The notes beneath the pieces are model-generated. The model saw nothing but the letters and a program-made list of their open reading frames with translations, did not search any database and had not been told where the DNA came from. A stretch of DNA of 64,000 nucleotides. Source: Candidatus Saccharimonadota bacterium (GTDB lineage: Bacteria > Patescibacteriota > Saccharimonadia > Saccharimonadales > Saccharimonadaceae). The stretch spans positions 1-64,000 of the forward strand of contig JAQGHF010000005.1 of assembly GCA_028288995.1 (NCBI GenBank). Reading direction: 5' to 3'. This document shows positions 53,474-62,608 of this stretch, piece after piece. Both the position numbers and the translations under genes were made by a program. Within the stretch, counting starts at the first letter, position 1. Every line of letters starts with the position of its first letter.

Positions 53474-55138
53474 TTACTTAATCAACTCACCACTGTTTTT
53501 CGTGCGAATATGATCCATGCTGTATTCCCAAGATGCATCAGTTTTCTTATGAGGGTTAAATATGTAATGAGGATCAAAGATTTCTTTTGTACGCTTAAAG
53601 AGTGCGAACATATCGTCGCCGAAAACAGCCGGTAGCCATGGACCACGAACCATGCCGTCGTTGTGCTCCCCTGCCATCGTGCCGCCATATTGCAGGACAA
53701 GTGGGATAATTTCGCGCATGACTGGTTCAAGCTTTGCTTGATCACGTTTGCTTTCAATATTCATCAAAGGAACAATATGGAAGTTGCCGTCCCCAAAGTG
53801 ACCGGAAAGTGTGGCTGGTAGTTTGTATTTACGAATAATACGACGAAGTTGGGGCAAAAACTCTGGAAGGTACTTTGGTTGTACGGTCATATCGTCAATA
53901 AACGGTGAGGCATATGTGTGTTTGACGCGCGTTCGCAGTAACGAGAGTGACGCACGGCGAATTTGCCAGAATGGGGCGCTCGATGCTTCGTCGCCTTCGA
54001 CGTCCATTTTCAGGTGGAACGGCTTCAACGCATCATGAAGTGTTGCGATTTTGCGGTAGACTTCTGCTTTTGTCTTGCCTTCAAACTCAATCATCAGAAG
54101 GATATTCGGAAGATGACCCTTAAATCGTGCGACTGAACCAAGGAGCCATGCTTGTTGTTTGAGCATTTCTTTGATCCCAAGCTGCTTCGAGAAACTACGG
54201 AAGTGCTGGATACCAAGTTTAAAGGTAATATCGTCGAAGCCCTCGAACGTTGCAGGCTTATATTTCATAACGAGCGGAATGATCTCACCTAACTGGTGAA
54301 ATGACGTGAGGTATGCAAGGAGTAATCCTGTATGAGGTGCTTTCGGTACTGCCTCAAGTTTGATGTCGGTAATAATACCAAGCGTGCCTTGGCTTCCTGT
54401 TATGAGTCGTGTCATATCAAAAATGCCAATCTCACGGTCCCAAACACTCCACAGGTTGTAGCCCATTGAGTTTTTGTTCACGTGTGGACGAGCATTATGA
54501 ATCAGGTCGTAGTGCTTCTCGATAAGTTCATAGACCTCTTTATACAAACTCCCTTCGAAGTTTTTCTGCCTCATCTTTTTCTCAAGCTCTTTTTTATGAA
54601 GTGGCTTGACTGTATATTCATTACCATCTGCGAAGACAACTTTTAGTTCACGAACTGACCGCTCGGTATTGCCAAAACGTAGCGATTGTTCGCCACCTGC
54701 ATTGTTACCAACCATACCGCCGATTGTTGAAATCGCACGACTTGCCGGTGCAGATCCAAGCATAAGATTATGACTCGCAAGAAGTGGGTCAATATCACGA
54801 AGAAACACACCTGGTTGTGTATGCAAGATAGTGCCGGACACGCCTCCAATATGCGAAAAGTATTTTGTCATATTCAGAACAAGTGAATTGCCTATCGCCG
54901 CACCTGACATATCGGTACCTGCACTTCGCGTGGTGATTGAAAGAGATGGGTGGTCTATTTTATGTTCATTCACGAACGAAACAAGCTGTTGGATGTCTTC
55001 AGTATCTTTTGGTTCAAGGACAGCCTCGGGGATAATTTCATAGATACTTGCATCGTGACTATGTTCAATCCTATCTTCACGGTGCGTTAAAATGCCACCC
55101 TTAAAGACACGCCGTAAATTGTTGAATAAGGGCTCCAT
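53474..55138 (-). CDS. FAD-linked oxidase (GlcD/D-lactate dehydrogenase type)
   Basis: A 554-residue FAD-dependent dehydrogenase. The PCMH-type FAD domain has TTRSAGTDMSGAAIG and SAPASRAISTIGGMVGNNAGGEQSLRFG; the C-terminal substrate domain contains GHFGDGNFHIVPL and GGTMAGEHNDGMVRGPW with the metal or substrate histidines. It likely oxidises D-lactate, glycolate or a related 2-hydroxyacid. The Fe-S subunit of glycolate oxidase is not adjacent, so it may work alone. A TATAGT box lies 10 nt before the ATG. Confidence 0.9.
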   Translation of the reverse strand: MEPLFNNLRRVFKGGILTHREDRIEHSHDASIYEIIPEAVLEPKDTEDIQQLVSFVNEHKIDHPSLSITTRSAGTDMSGAAIGNSLVLNMTKYFSHIGGVSGTILHTQPGVFLRDIDPLLASHNLMLGSAPASRAISTIGGMVGNNAGGEQSLRFGNTERSVRELKVVFADGNEYTVKPLHKKELEKKMRQKNFEGSLYKEVYELIEKHYDLIHNARPHVNKNSMGYNLWSVWDREIGIFDMTRLITGSQGTLGIITDIKLEAVPKAPHTGLLLAYLTSFHQLGEIIPLVMKYKPATFEGFDDITFKLGIQHFRSFSKQLGIKEMLKQQAWLLGSVARFKGHLPNILLMIEFEGKTKAEVYRKIATLHDALKPFHLKMDVEGDEASSAPFWQIRRASLSLLRTRVKHTYASPFIDDMTVQPKYLPEFLPQLRRIIRKYKLPATLSGHFGDGNFHIVPLMNIESKRDQAKLEPVMREIIPLVLQYGGTMAGEHNDGMVRGPWLPAVFGDDMFALFKRTKEIFDPHYIFNPHKKTDASWEYSMDHIRTKNSGELIK

Positions 55139-55148
55139 AGTAGTGTTT

Positions 55149-55154
55149 ACTATA
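55149..55154 (-). promoter_or_regulatory. -10 box of the FAD oxidase gene
   Basis: TATAGT on the minus strand, 10 nt before ATG 55138. Confidence 0.45.
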
Positions 55155-55231
55155 CGTTGCCATAAGCGGTTTGTCGAGGTGGGAGGAAGCGCTGAATCTT
55201 CCCTTTGCTATCTCTGAAACTCTAAAATGTG

Positions 55232-55237
55232 TATAAT
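55232..55237 (+). promoter_or_regulatory. -10 box of the AI-2E family gene
   Basis: TATAAT, then 7 nt to ATG 55245: a leaderless start. The -35 is weak. Confidence 0.55.
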
Positions 55238-55244
55238 ACGTCTC

Positions 55245-56375
55245 ATGAAGACCCGTATAGATATAGACACAAGAACATTTGTTCGATTTTGGCTCGTTGT
55301 TATTGGATTTGGTTTTGCAATTTTTGCTATTTACCACGCGCTTATTGCCCTTATTATTCTTGGAGTGGCGCTCTTCTTGGCGCTTGCTTTGAATGGTCCT
55401 GTGTCGCGAATTGCACGTATTCTTCCTGGTAAGAGTCGCGTTGCTGCGACTGCACTTGCGTACATACTCGTTGTCGTTATCCTCGGCTCGATTATCTTCC
55501 TTGTTATCCCACCAGTTGTGCAACAAACCGCAAAGTTTGTTCAAAACATTCCCTCACTTGTTGATACGGCAACAAATCAGTGGAAAGGGCTGAATGGGCT
55601 TATCGACCAATACAACTTGAAACCTCAAGTTGATCAAGCGGTGAACTCAATCAAAGACAGTACCGCAAGCTGGGCGAGTAATGTTGGGAAGAGTGTCATC
55701 ACTGGTGTCGGTTCATTCTTCTCGTTCCTTACCGCTACCTTGCTTGTTCTTGTACTGACATTCTTAATGCTTATCGAAGGTCCTATGTGGATGAAACGAC
55801 TCTGGGCGCTCTACAACGATCGAAAGAAGATGGTACTTCATCAACGAATTGTCAGTCGTATGTACGGTGTCGTTAGTGGCTACATCACTGGTCAGCTGAC
55901 TGTTTCAGCAATTGGCGGTGTCCTTGCCGGTGCAGCTGTCTTTGTGCTGAGCTTCATCTTCCCTCAGATCCCATCAGGTCTCGCCTTCCCTACGGCTGCT
56001 ATCACCTTTGTTCTGTCATTGATTCCGATGTTCGGTGCAACGATTGCTGGGCTTTTGATTACTGCACTGCTTGCATTTAACGCATTGCCTGCAGCGATCA
56101 TTTACATTATCTACTTCTTCGTTTACCAGCAAGTTGAGAACAATTTTGTCGCACCACATATCCAAGCAAAGAAAATCGAACTGTCTGCACTTGCAGTGCT
56201 TGGTTCAGTCACCATCGGATTGTATCTATTCGGTATCGTCGGTGGTATTATCGCCATTCCAATTGCTGGATCAATTCGTGTGCTGCTTGATGAGTATCTT
56301 CAGCATGTAAAAGCTGAGCGATTAGAAGCTAAGGGTTCAAAGAAAAAAGAAGTCGATATTGAGATTAGCGCGTAA
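55245..56375 (+). CDS. AI-2E family (PerM-like) membrane protein
   Basis: A 376-residue membrane protein with about seven hydrophobic helices: a cluster at the N-terminus (20-100), a soluble amphipathic region (VDTATNQWKGLNGLIDQYNL), and four helices near 210-345 including the family signature VENNFVAPHIQAKKIELSAL. Members include transporters for autoinducer-2 and Na+/H+ antiporter-like proteins; function cannot be fixed. It starts at 55245, set by the -10 box. The C-terminal tail is Lys/Glu-rich. It is convergent with cysS, ending 1 bp away. Confidence 0.9.
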   Translation: MKTRIDIDTRTFVRFWLVVIGFGFAIFAIYHALIALIILGVALFLALALNGPVSRIARILPGKSRVAATALAYILVVVILGSIIFLVIPPVVQQTAKFVQNIPSLVDTATNQWKGLNGLIDQYNLKPQVDQAVNSIKDSTASWASNVGKSVITGVGSFFSFLTATLLVLVLTFLMLIEGPMWMKRLWALYNDRKKMVLHQRIVSRMYGVVSGYITGQLTVSAIGGVLAGAAVFVLSFIFPQIPSGLAFPTAAITFVLSLIPMFGATIAGLLITALLAFNALPAAIIYIIYFFVYQQVENNFVAPHIQAKKIELSALAVLGSVTIGLYLFGIVGGIIAIPIAGSIRVLLDEYLQHVKAERLEAKGSKKKEVDIEISA

Positions 56376-57836
56376 TTACGCGTTATATTCCCAGATTGAA
56401 CCATGGGCGGTGTCACGAACAGTGATGCCGCTCTTTTCGATGTGGTTGCGAAGCTCGTCAGCTGCTTTCCAGTCTTTATTCTCACGAGCACGTTCACGTT
56501 CGATAATAAGGCGTTTGATATCGTCAGAAATATCTTTGGTTGTATCGAGCAACTGTAGCCCTAGGAGGCTGTCAATCGTTTCAAGTAGAGATGTCAGCGC
56601 GTGTTGGTGGATGTCTTCGATATCGATACCTTCAATTTTACTAAATGCTTCGTCGATAATTGCGAACGCTGTAGGCGTATCAAGATCGTTTGAGAGGGCT
56701 TCTACGAGTGCCTGAGAGCTCGCGTACAGTGAAACTGACTCGTCATCGGTTGATTTCTCATCATCGTCACGAAGACAGTCATGTGTCTGATGACGAAGTG
56801 CTGCGATGTTACGCCAGTTACGAAGACGGTTTTTTGCCCCGTCGAGGTTTTCGAACGTAAAGTTCCCTTCACTGCGGTAGTGGCTTTGCAACGCGAACAT
56901 ACGAAAATCAAGTGGTGAATACCCTTTCTCTTCAAGGTCATCAAGCGTGTAGCCATTGCCGAGCGACTTACTAATCTTGGTACCATTCACTTTGAGGTGG
57001 TTATTATGCATCCAATAGTTTGCAAAAATCTGACCAGTTGCGGCTTCAGACTGGGCAATCTCATTCGTGTGGTGTACGGGGATGTGGTCGATGCCACCGG
57101 TATGAAGGTCGAGTGTTTCGCCTAGGAGAGTCATCGCCATAGCTGAGCATTCGAGGTGCCACCCTGGGAAGCCGGGGCGTTTTTCATCTACTTCAATCAG
57201 GTCTGCGGGAGTATCCCATTCCATGTCACGAGTTTCGCCTTCAGGTGTAAACTTCCAGAGTGCAAAGTCACTATGATTACGTTTTTCAGGATTGAATTCG
57301 ACACGTGCGCCTGCGCGTTGAGCTTCAAGGTCAAGTTCAGCAAAATCAGCGTAGGTTGGGAACTTTGCGGTATCGAAATAAATGCCATCGTCGATTTCGT
57401 AGGTAAAGCCTTTTTCCTTTAATGTACGAACAAGTTGAAGTTGCTCTTCAATATAATTGGTTGCCTTTGTAATGTGAGTCGGCGCAATAAGATTAAGCCG
57501 CTCCATTCCTTTAAGGAAATCTTCGGTATAAAAAGCAGCCACTTCCCAGGCAGTTTTACCTTCACGGCGTGCACCTTTTTCAAGTTTGTCTTCACCCTCA
57601 TCGGCATCGCTAACGAGGTGTCCAACATCAGTGATGTTCATAACACGGTCAACCTTTAAGTCGTTTGCTTGCAAGACGCGAACCAGCGTATCCCAGTAAA
57701 GATAGGAAGTCCAGTTACCAACATGCAAATAGTCATAGACAGTCGGACCACAGGTGTAGAGACTGACTTTCCCGTCGACTTGAGGAGTAAATAGATCTAC
57801 TTTTTTCGAGAGTTGGTTATGAAACTGAAGACTCAT
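56376..57836 (-). CDS. cysS: Cysteinyl-tRNA synthetase
   Basis: A 486-residue class I enzyme. The HIGH-like motif is HVGN (about 37-40, in YDYLHVGNWTSYL). The zinc ligands CGPT, ECSAM and HTNE are all kept, KISKS is the KMSKS motif, and a helical anticodon domain with DALR-like fold forms the C-terminus. It charges tRNA-Cys. Its start lies inside the upstream DHH gene (20 bp overlap), implying coupling in a cysS-DHH pair. Confidence 0.96.
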   Translation of the reverse strand: MSLQFHNQLSKKVDLFTPQVDGKVSLYTCGPTVYDYLHVGNWTSYLYWDTLVRVLQANDLKVDRVMNITDVGHLVSDADEGEDKLEKGARREGKTAWEVAAFYTEDFLKGMERLNLIAPTHITKATNYIEEQLQLVRTLKEKGFTYEIDDGIYFDTAKFPTYADFAELDLEAQRAGARVEFNPEKRNHSDFALWKFTPEGETRDMEWDTPADLIEVDEKRPGFPGWHLECSAMAMTLLGETLDLHTGGIDHIPVHHTNEIAQSEAATGQIFANYWMHNNHLKVNGTKISKSLGNGYTLDDLEEKGYSPLDFRMFALQSHYRSEGNFTFENLDGAKNRLRNWRNIAALRHQTHDCLRDDDEKSTDDESVSLYASSQALVEALSNDLDTPTAFAIIDEAFSKIEGIDIEDIHQHALTSLLETIDSLLGLQLLDTTKDISDDIKRLIIERERARENKDWKAADELRNHIEKSGITVRDTAHGSIWEYNA

Positions 57837-58812
57837 ATTCGGTAATTGCCTTATCTGTTGCAGAGATTAATTCTGTCATTATTTTGTCATAGCTTTCAAA
57901 AACGCGAAAGCCTGATGCGTATTTGTGACCACCACCACCAAAGAAGCCGGCGACTTGCTCGGCGATTGGATAGTTGCTACGGATCTTGCCGGTCAGTTTT
58001 CCGTCTGGGTAGGTTTTAAATGCAATCGCAATTTTGACACCAATGACGAGGCGCATTTCATCAAGCACGAGCACGCTTGGATTGTATTGATCGCTGAACT
58101 CGGCGATCTCATCCCACGGAATGTGCACGGTAGCGAGCTGGCCGTCGAGGCTGTATTCGATACGTTCTAACAGACGACCTTTGTAGGCGAGGATCTCTGC
58201 AGACTTCTTCATGAATTCGCGACGACGTTCTTCAATAACGCTGTTGTGCGCACCAAGCGCAACTAATTCACCAACAGTGTGAAATGTCGATGCGGTGACA
58301 TTCTGCGTGGTGAGACCAAGGCTGTCGCTCATAATGGCAATCATCATGTCTTCGGCAGCTTGCGGGGTAATTTTCCAGTCAAACTGTGCGGCGAGCTTGT
58401 AAATAATCTCACTAGTCGCAACGGCTTCTTCAGCGAGGATATCATGTTCAAACTGGAGCGTTGTTTCTGTTTCTGTGTGATGATCAATGACAAGTACCGG
58501 ATGCGATTCAAGGAAATGACGAGCACCATTAATTTCAAGCGCTTTGCTGATAAGTGTCTCACTGGTGGTATCGACGATAATAGCCAGGTCGGCTGAGGTA
58601 TCAAAATCTTGAGTGACGCGGTCCCAGCCATTGATGTAACGCAGGTATTTTGGCATTTCAACGTCGCAGTAGAGGTGCACGTCTTTACCCAGATCAGATA
58701 AAATTTCTTCCAACGCTAAAGCACTGCCGAGGCTATCGCCGTCGGGATTTTCGGCCTGGATGACCATGATTTTTTGAGCTGAGCCTATCAGCTGTTTTGC
58801 AGATTCGTACAT
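57817..58812 (-). CDS. DHH-family phosphoesterase (NrnA-like)
   Basis: A 331-residue protein. Motif I NPDGDSLGSALALEE (about 21-35), the IVDTT motif, DHHTETE, and the C-terminal DHHA1 domain with GGGGHKYASGF are all present. NrnA-type enzymes degrade short oligonucleotides and pAp. A TACAAT box lies 8 nt before the ATG inside the 3' end region of recR. The last 20 bp overlap cysS. Confidence 0.93.
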   Translation of the reverse strand: MYESAKQLIGSAQKIMVIQAENPDGDSLGSALALEEILSDLGKDVHLYCDVEMPKYLRYINGWDRVTQDFDTSADLAIIVDTTSETLISKALEINGARHFLESHPVLVIDHHTETETTLQFEHDILAEEAVATSEIIYKLAAQFDWKITPQAAEDMMIAIMSDSLGLTTQNVTASTFHTVGELVALGAHNSVIEERRREFMKKSAEILAYKGRLLERIEYSLDGQLATVHIPWDEIAEFSDQYNPSVLVLDEMRLVIGVKIAIAFKTYPDGKLTGKIRSNYPIAEQVAGFFGGGGHKYASGFRVFESYDKIMTELISATDKAITEYESSVS

Positions 58813-58820
58813 TAGGTCTT

Positions 58821-58826
58821 ATTGTA
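58821..58826 (-). promoter_or_regulatory. -10 box of the DHH/cysS operon
   Basis: TACAAT on the minus strand, 8 nt before ATG 58812, just past the recR stop. Confidence 0.5.
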
Positions 58827-58831
58827 CCAGA

Positions 58832-59446
58832 TTAGAACGAGCGACGACCTTCAAGAGCGTGTGTCAGGGTAATTTGATCAGCGTATTCCAGATCAACCCC
58901 AACGGGGATACCACGAGCCAAGCGACTCATCTCGACGTCAATGCCGGCATCTTTAATATGACGTTGCAAAAACAGTGCGGTTGACTCGCCTTCGACGCTG
59001 GCATTAGTGGCGATAATCACCTCTTTCACATCGTCGTCAACAAGGCGCTTCAAGAGTTCTGGAATATGGAGTTGCTCTGGTCCCACTCCGTCGATAGGGC
59101 TAATTGCGCCACCAAGGACGTGGTACGTTCCCTTGAATTGCCCTGTTCGTTCAAGGGCGACAATATCAAGAGGCTCTTCAACGACTGCAACAAGTGTCTT
59201 GTCGCGATTAGGATCACTATAGAGCGGCGATACTTCCTCATCCGCGTCAATGAGTGCAAATGTGATTGGACAGGTCTTCACGAGGCTGTGAATGTCGTGA
59301 ATTGCCGTTGAGAGTGACGTATTAATGTGCTGGTCAGCCTTCAATAGGAAATAGGCGTACCGTTCGGCAGTACGCGACCCAACGCCGGGCAAGCGTCCGA
59401 GTTCGTCGATTAATTTTTCCAGTGCGACTGGCAGCAAGTGAGCCAT
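58832..59446 (-). CDS. recR: Recombination protein RecR with degenerate zinc finger
   Basis: A 204-residue protein. The helix-hairpin-helix LGRLPGVGSRTAERYAYFLL (17-36) and the Toprim domain (VVEEPLDIVALERTGQFKGTYHVLGG, TNASVEGESTALFL) are intact. Of the four zinc ligands CxxC-x10-CxxC only Cys59 remains; the others are Thr62, Ser73 and Tyr76. RecR loads RecA with RecO/RecF at gapped DNA. It follows ybaB by 6 bp, the classical ybaB-recR arrangement. Confidence 0.95.
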   Translation of the reverse strand: MAHLLPVALEKLIDELGRLPGVGSRTAERYAYFLLKADQHINTSLSTAIHDIHSLVKTCPITFALIDADEEVSPLYSDPNRDKTLVAVVEEPLDIVALERTGQFKGTYHVLGGAISPIDGVGPEQLHIPELLKRLVDDDVKEVIIATNASVEGESTALFLQRHIKDAGIDVEMSRLARGIPVGVDLEYADQITLTHALEGRRSF

Positions 59447-59452
59447 GAAACT

Positions 59453-59743
59453 CTAAAGACCTAGGTTGCCAAGACCACCCATAAGGGGCTTCATTTTTTC
59501 AGCAGCAACTTCTTGTGCTTTTGCAAGTCCGTCACGAACTGCAATTTCAATCCAGTGTTCAAGTTCAGCGATGTCATCAACATCGACCGATGCTGGATTG
59601 ATCGTGATCTTTTTCATCTTCAATTCACCAGTGATCTGTACGACAACTGCGCCGTCACCTGCTTCAACTTCAATAATTTCTTTCTTTAAATCGCTCTGCG
59701 CTTTACGTAGCTTGTTCAGCATCTTCATTTGGTCAAAAGCCAT
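59453..59743 (-). CDS. YbaB/EbfC nucleoid-associated protein
   Basis: A 96-residue DNA-binding protein with the tweezer-like fold: an N-terminal charged helix (MKMLNKLRKAQSDLKKEI), strands VVVQITGELKMKKITINPASV, and a C-terminal helix (VRDGLAKAQEVAAEKMKPL). It probably organises the nucleoid and helps RecR function. GGAG precedes the ATG. It is the first gene of the ybaB-recR pair. Confidence 0.92.
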   Translation of the reverse strand: MAFDQMKMLNKLRKAQSDLKKEIIEVEAGDGAVVVQITGELKMKKITINPASVDVDDIAELEHWIEIAVRDGLAKAQEVAAEKMKPLMGGLGNLGL

Positions 59744-59786
59744 TATATTCTCCGTCTCTTAATTACTTCTTAATTATACGTTACTG

Positions 59787-61214
59787 TTAACTCTTTTTGT
59801 AGATGTAGAGTCGATCACTGTCGCTTGTGTATGTCGTCGTGATGATTTGAGTGATGTGATAGCTTGGTGAGATGCTCGTATGCGCCAGACGGGTTGCGAC
59901 AAATTCATTACTCATCGGAATCGTCTCCACGCTGAGTCCAGGTCTGTGATGTGCAACGGCCTGGTAGAATGCCAGTTCGTCACTTGTTACAACAAGATTC
60001 TTTGTGTTCTTCGGAATGAGCTTTAAATCATTTGAGAAATTAACCGCAGTACTTGGCGCGTAGTGATAGCCGTAGATATAACGATCTAACCCCGATCCAA
60101 TCAACGTAATGACAAGAATAACGATGGGAATAAGTCCCGCGATACGTGCGTAAGGGTTCAGTGGGAATAGTCGGTACCAATAGGTAATGAGACTTGTGAG
60201 TCCAGCTGCCAGCAATAAGACCGATGGAATAAATGTCACGCTCGTAAAGAGTGGGTTAATAAGCAGCACTGGAATAAGACAGAGGAGCCAAATGATTATC
60301 AAGTAACTTCGTGTTGTGTCGCGTGTCAGGATAAGTCTATAGATACCGAGTCCAATAATGAGGACTGAACCGAACCCAAAGACGGGGGTCATGAGCGTTG
60401 TCGTACTTGGTTCCCAGAATAGGAAAAATTGCTTTAATAACGTGATAACATTTGCACCAATGTCAGGTGGCCAGGTTGCTGGTACGCCAAGCAAGCTCAG
60501 ACCAAGTTGTGGTTTTATGGCAATAAGATAAGCAAGTGGTGCAATAAGAACGGCTGCAGTAAAGAGACTAATACTAACCTTTACTTTAGAAAGTCGTCGG
60601 ACGATATTACGAAGATGCGGGTGGAGCGTCACGGCGAGTGTAATCGCAATAAGCGGATAGATGCTGAGCGGTGTGTAGAGGCTCAGTGCTGCAGCCGCAG
60701 CGAATGAGATTTTCCAGAAGAGCCTCCCCTTCTTCGCACGTGTTACCTGCGTACCAAGTGACAAAAGGAGGATCGGCCAGAACACATAGAGGATTCCTGG
60801 AGTACCATTTTGGGCGATAAACAGGAACTGTCCAGTGGTGATCGTAATGAGTGATGTGAGGACTGCAATGTTCGGTTTGAACCATCGTCGCAGCAGAAGG
60901 ATTAAGCCAATAGCAGAGAATAGTGCAAGGATAAGCGCTGGGGCTTTGATGCTAATATCATACACACCGAAAAAGTGAAAAATGAGTTTTTGTAAAAGAT
61001 AGAAAGGTAAGCTTGTGAGCGCAAACGTTGACGGATCAGAGAAAGAAAGACCATCGCTACGAATCGTTGCACGCATTTCTTCTGGAGATACACCGCCCGG
61101 AACATAGAGCCCAGCGAATATAAGTAGACCCGCAAGAAGCAATGCGATAATGCTATAACCGACGATGTAACGCCAGCGGTAAATAAAGAAATTGGTAATA
61201 TCTCTCGCAGCCAT
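59787..61214 (-). CDS. GT39-like membrane glycosyltransferase
   Basis: A 475-residue membrane protein with about ten to twelve hydrophobic helices. The first outer loop holds LYVPGGVSPEEMRATI, where ArnT/PMT-like enzymes carry acidic residues, and the C-terminal loop has a small soluble domain (NLVVTSDELAFYQAVAHHRP). It fits the GT39 (dolichyl-phosphate-mannose protein mannosyltransferase/ArnT) superfamily, which uses lipid-linked sugars outside the membrane. The acceptor is unknown. A TATAAT box lies 11 nt before the ATG, and AAGG lies between. Confidence 0.78.
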   Translation of the reverse strand: MAARDITNFFIYRWRYIVGYSIIALLLAGLLIFAGLYVPGGVSPEEMRATIRSDGLSFSDPSTFALTSLPFYLLQKLIFHFFGVYDISIKAPALILALFSAIGLILLLRRWFKPNIAVLTSLITITTGQFLFIAQNGTPGILYVFWPILLLSLGTQVTRAKKGRLFWKISFAAAAALSLYTPLSIYPLIAITLAVTLHPHLRNIVRRLSKVKVSISLFTAAVLIAPLAYLIAIKPQLGLSLLGVPATWPPDIGANVITLLKQFFLFWEPSTTTLMTPVFGFGSVLIIGLGIYRLILTRDTTRSYLIIIWLLCLIPVLLINPLFTSVTFIPSVLLLAAGLTSLITYWYRLFPLNPYARIAGLIPIVILVITLIGSGLDRYIYGYHYAPSTAVNFSNDLKLIPKNTKNLVVTSDELAFYQAVAHHRPGLSVETIPMSNEFVATRLAHTSISPSYHITQIITTTYTSDSDRLYIYKKS

Positions 61215-61234
61215 AAGTTACCTTGATTATATCA

Positions 61235-62584
61235 TTAACTATCGTGCTTGCGGTCTAAGGACATAAAGCGCAGGCGCTCAGGGTGGAAGAAGAGTTCAAT
61301 CTTGCCGGTTGGTCCGTTACGGTGTTTCGCAATGATAAGATCAGTAATCTGTTTACGATCTGTATCTGGGTTGTAGTACTCTTCACGATAGATAAACATG
61401 ACGATATCAGCATCTTGCTCAATTGATCCTGATTCACGTAGGTCAGCGAGTTGTGGAATTTGTGGATTTCGTGATTCAACCGAACGAGAAAGTTGACTAA
61501 GAGCAATAACTGGCACGTTCAATTCTCGGGCAAGAAGCTTCAGTCCACGTGAGATTTCGCTCACCTCTTGGACACGGTTTCCGTTATCACGACCACTTCC
61601 CTGCATCAGCTGGAGGTAATCAATGATGATAAGTCCTAGCGGCTGTTCGTGTGCAGCACGGCGTGCTTTTGTACGCATTTCAAGTACACTCACACCAGGT
61701 GTGTCGTCAATAAAGATCGGTGCTTCGGCCATTTCGCCCATCGCATCAGAAAGTTTACTAAAGTCATCGTCGGAAAGATTTCCGGTACGAATATTCCAGC
61801 TATCGACACCTGATGCGTCGGATAGCATACGGTCAACTAGTTGTTCTTTGCTCATCTCGAGGCTAAAGAATAAGACGGGTTGTTTTGCAATTGTTGCGAC
61901 GTTATACGCAAGGTTTGTTACCAAAGTCGTCTTACCCATTGCAGGACGCGCCGCAAGAATAATGAGGTCACTACGCTGCAGACCTGCAGTCATAGTATCG
62001 AGGTCGCGATAGCCAGTTCTCACGCCGCGCAGCTGTCCTTTGTTTCTGTGGAGCTCTTCCATACGGTCGAAGCTTTCGGTCAAGATACTTTCGATACTGA
62101 CAAGATCTTGCTTCAGCGACTGATCACTGACTGAAAAGAGTTCAGCTTCTGCTTGCTCGAGGAGCTCTGCGGTTGAGGTTTCTTCATCGTACCCAAGTTC
62201 TGAAATATCACCACTTGCCTTGATAAGACGACGACGAATTGCCTTTTGCGCAACAAGTTCTGCGTAGGCTTCGGCATGCGCGGCAGTCGGGACGTAGTTT
62301 GTAAGTTCAGTGAGATACGCAGAACCACCAATTGTTTCAATGTCGTTCTTCTTCTTTAATTCTTCGGTGAGTGTCAAAAGGTCGACGGGTTTGTGTTTTT
62401 CGTAGAGACGCATCATCGCGTCATAAATAAGTCCATGACGTTTGTCGTAAAAATCGTGGGGTTTGACGTGTTCTGAAATATCGGCGAGTGTTTCTTCGTC
62501 AATCAAAACAGCACCAAGCAAACTCATCTCGGCATCAAGATTTTGTGGTGGTATTTTCCCTGCAGGGACGTTTTTCGTCGCCAT
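61235..62584 (-). CDS. dnaB: Replicative DNA helicase DnaB
   Basis: A 449-residue hexameric helicase. The N-terminal helical domain (PQNLDAEMSLLGAVLIDEET) and RecA-like C-terminal domain with Walker A ARPAMGKTT, FSLEMSKEQLVDR, IDYLQLMQGSG and SQLSRSVESR are complete. It unwinds DNA at the fork. No intein or insertion is seen. It lies between dnaX and the GT39-like gene, all on the minus strand. Confidence 0.97.
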   Translation of the reverse strand: MATKNVPAGKIPPQNLDAEMSLLGAVLIDEETLADISEHVKPHDFYDKRHGLIYDAMMRLYEKHKPVDLLTLTEELKKKNDIETIGGSAYLTELTNYVPTAAHAEAYAELVAQKAIRRRLIKASGDISELGYDEETSTAELLEQAEAELFSVSDQSLKQDLVSIESILTESFDRMEELHRNKGQLRGVRTGYRDLDTMTAGLQRSDLIILAARPAMGKTTLVTNLAYNVATIAKQPVLFFSLEMSKEQLVDRMLSDASGVDSWNIRTGNLSDDDFSKLSDAMGEMAEAPIFIDDTPGVSVLEMRTKARRAAHEQPLGLIIIDYLQLMQGSGRDNGNRVQEVSEISRGLKLLARELNVPVIALSQLSRSVESRNPQIPQLADLRESGSIEQDADIVMFIYREEYYNPDTDRKQITDLIIAKHRNGPTGKIELFFHPERLRFMSLDRKHDS

Positions 62585-62608
62585 GAACCCCTTCTTCGAG
62601 GTCGCGTC

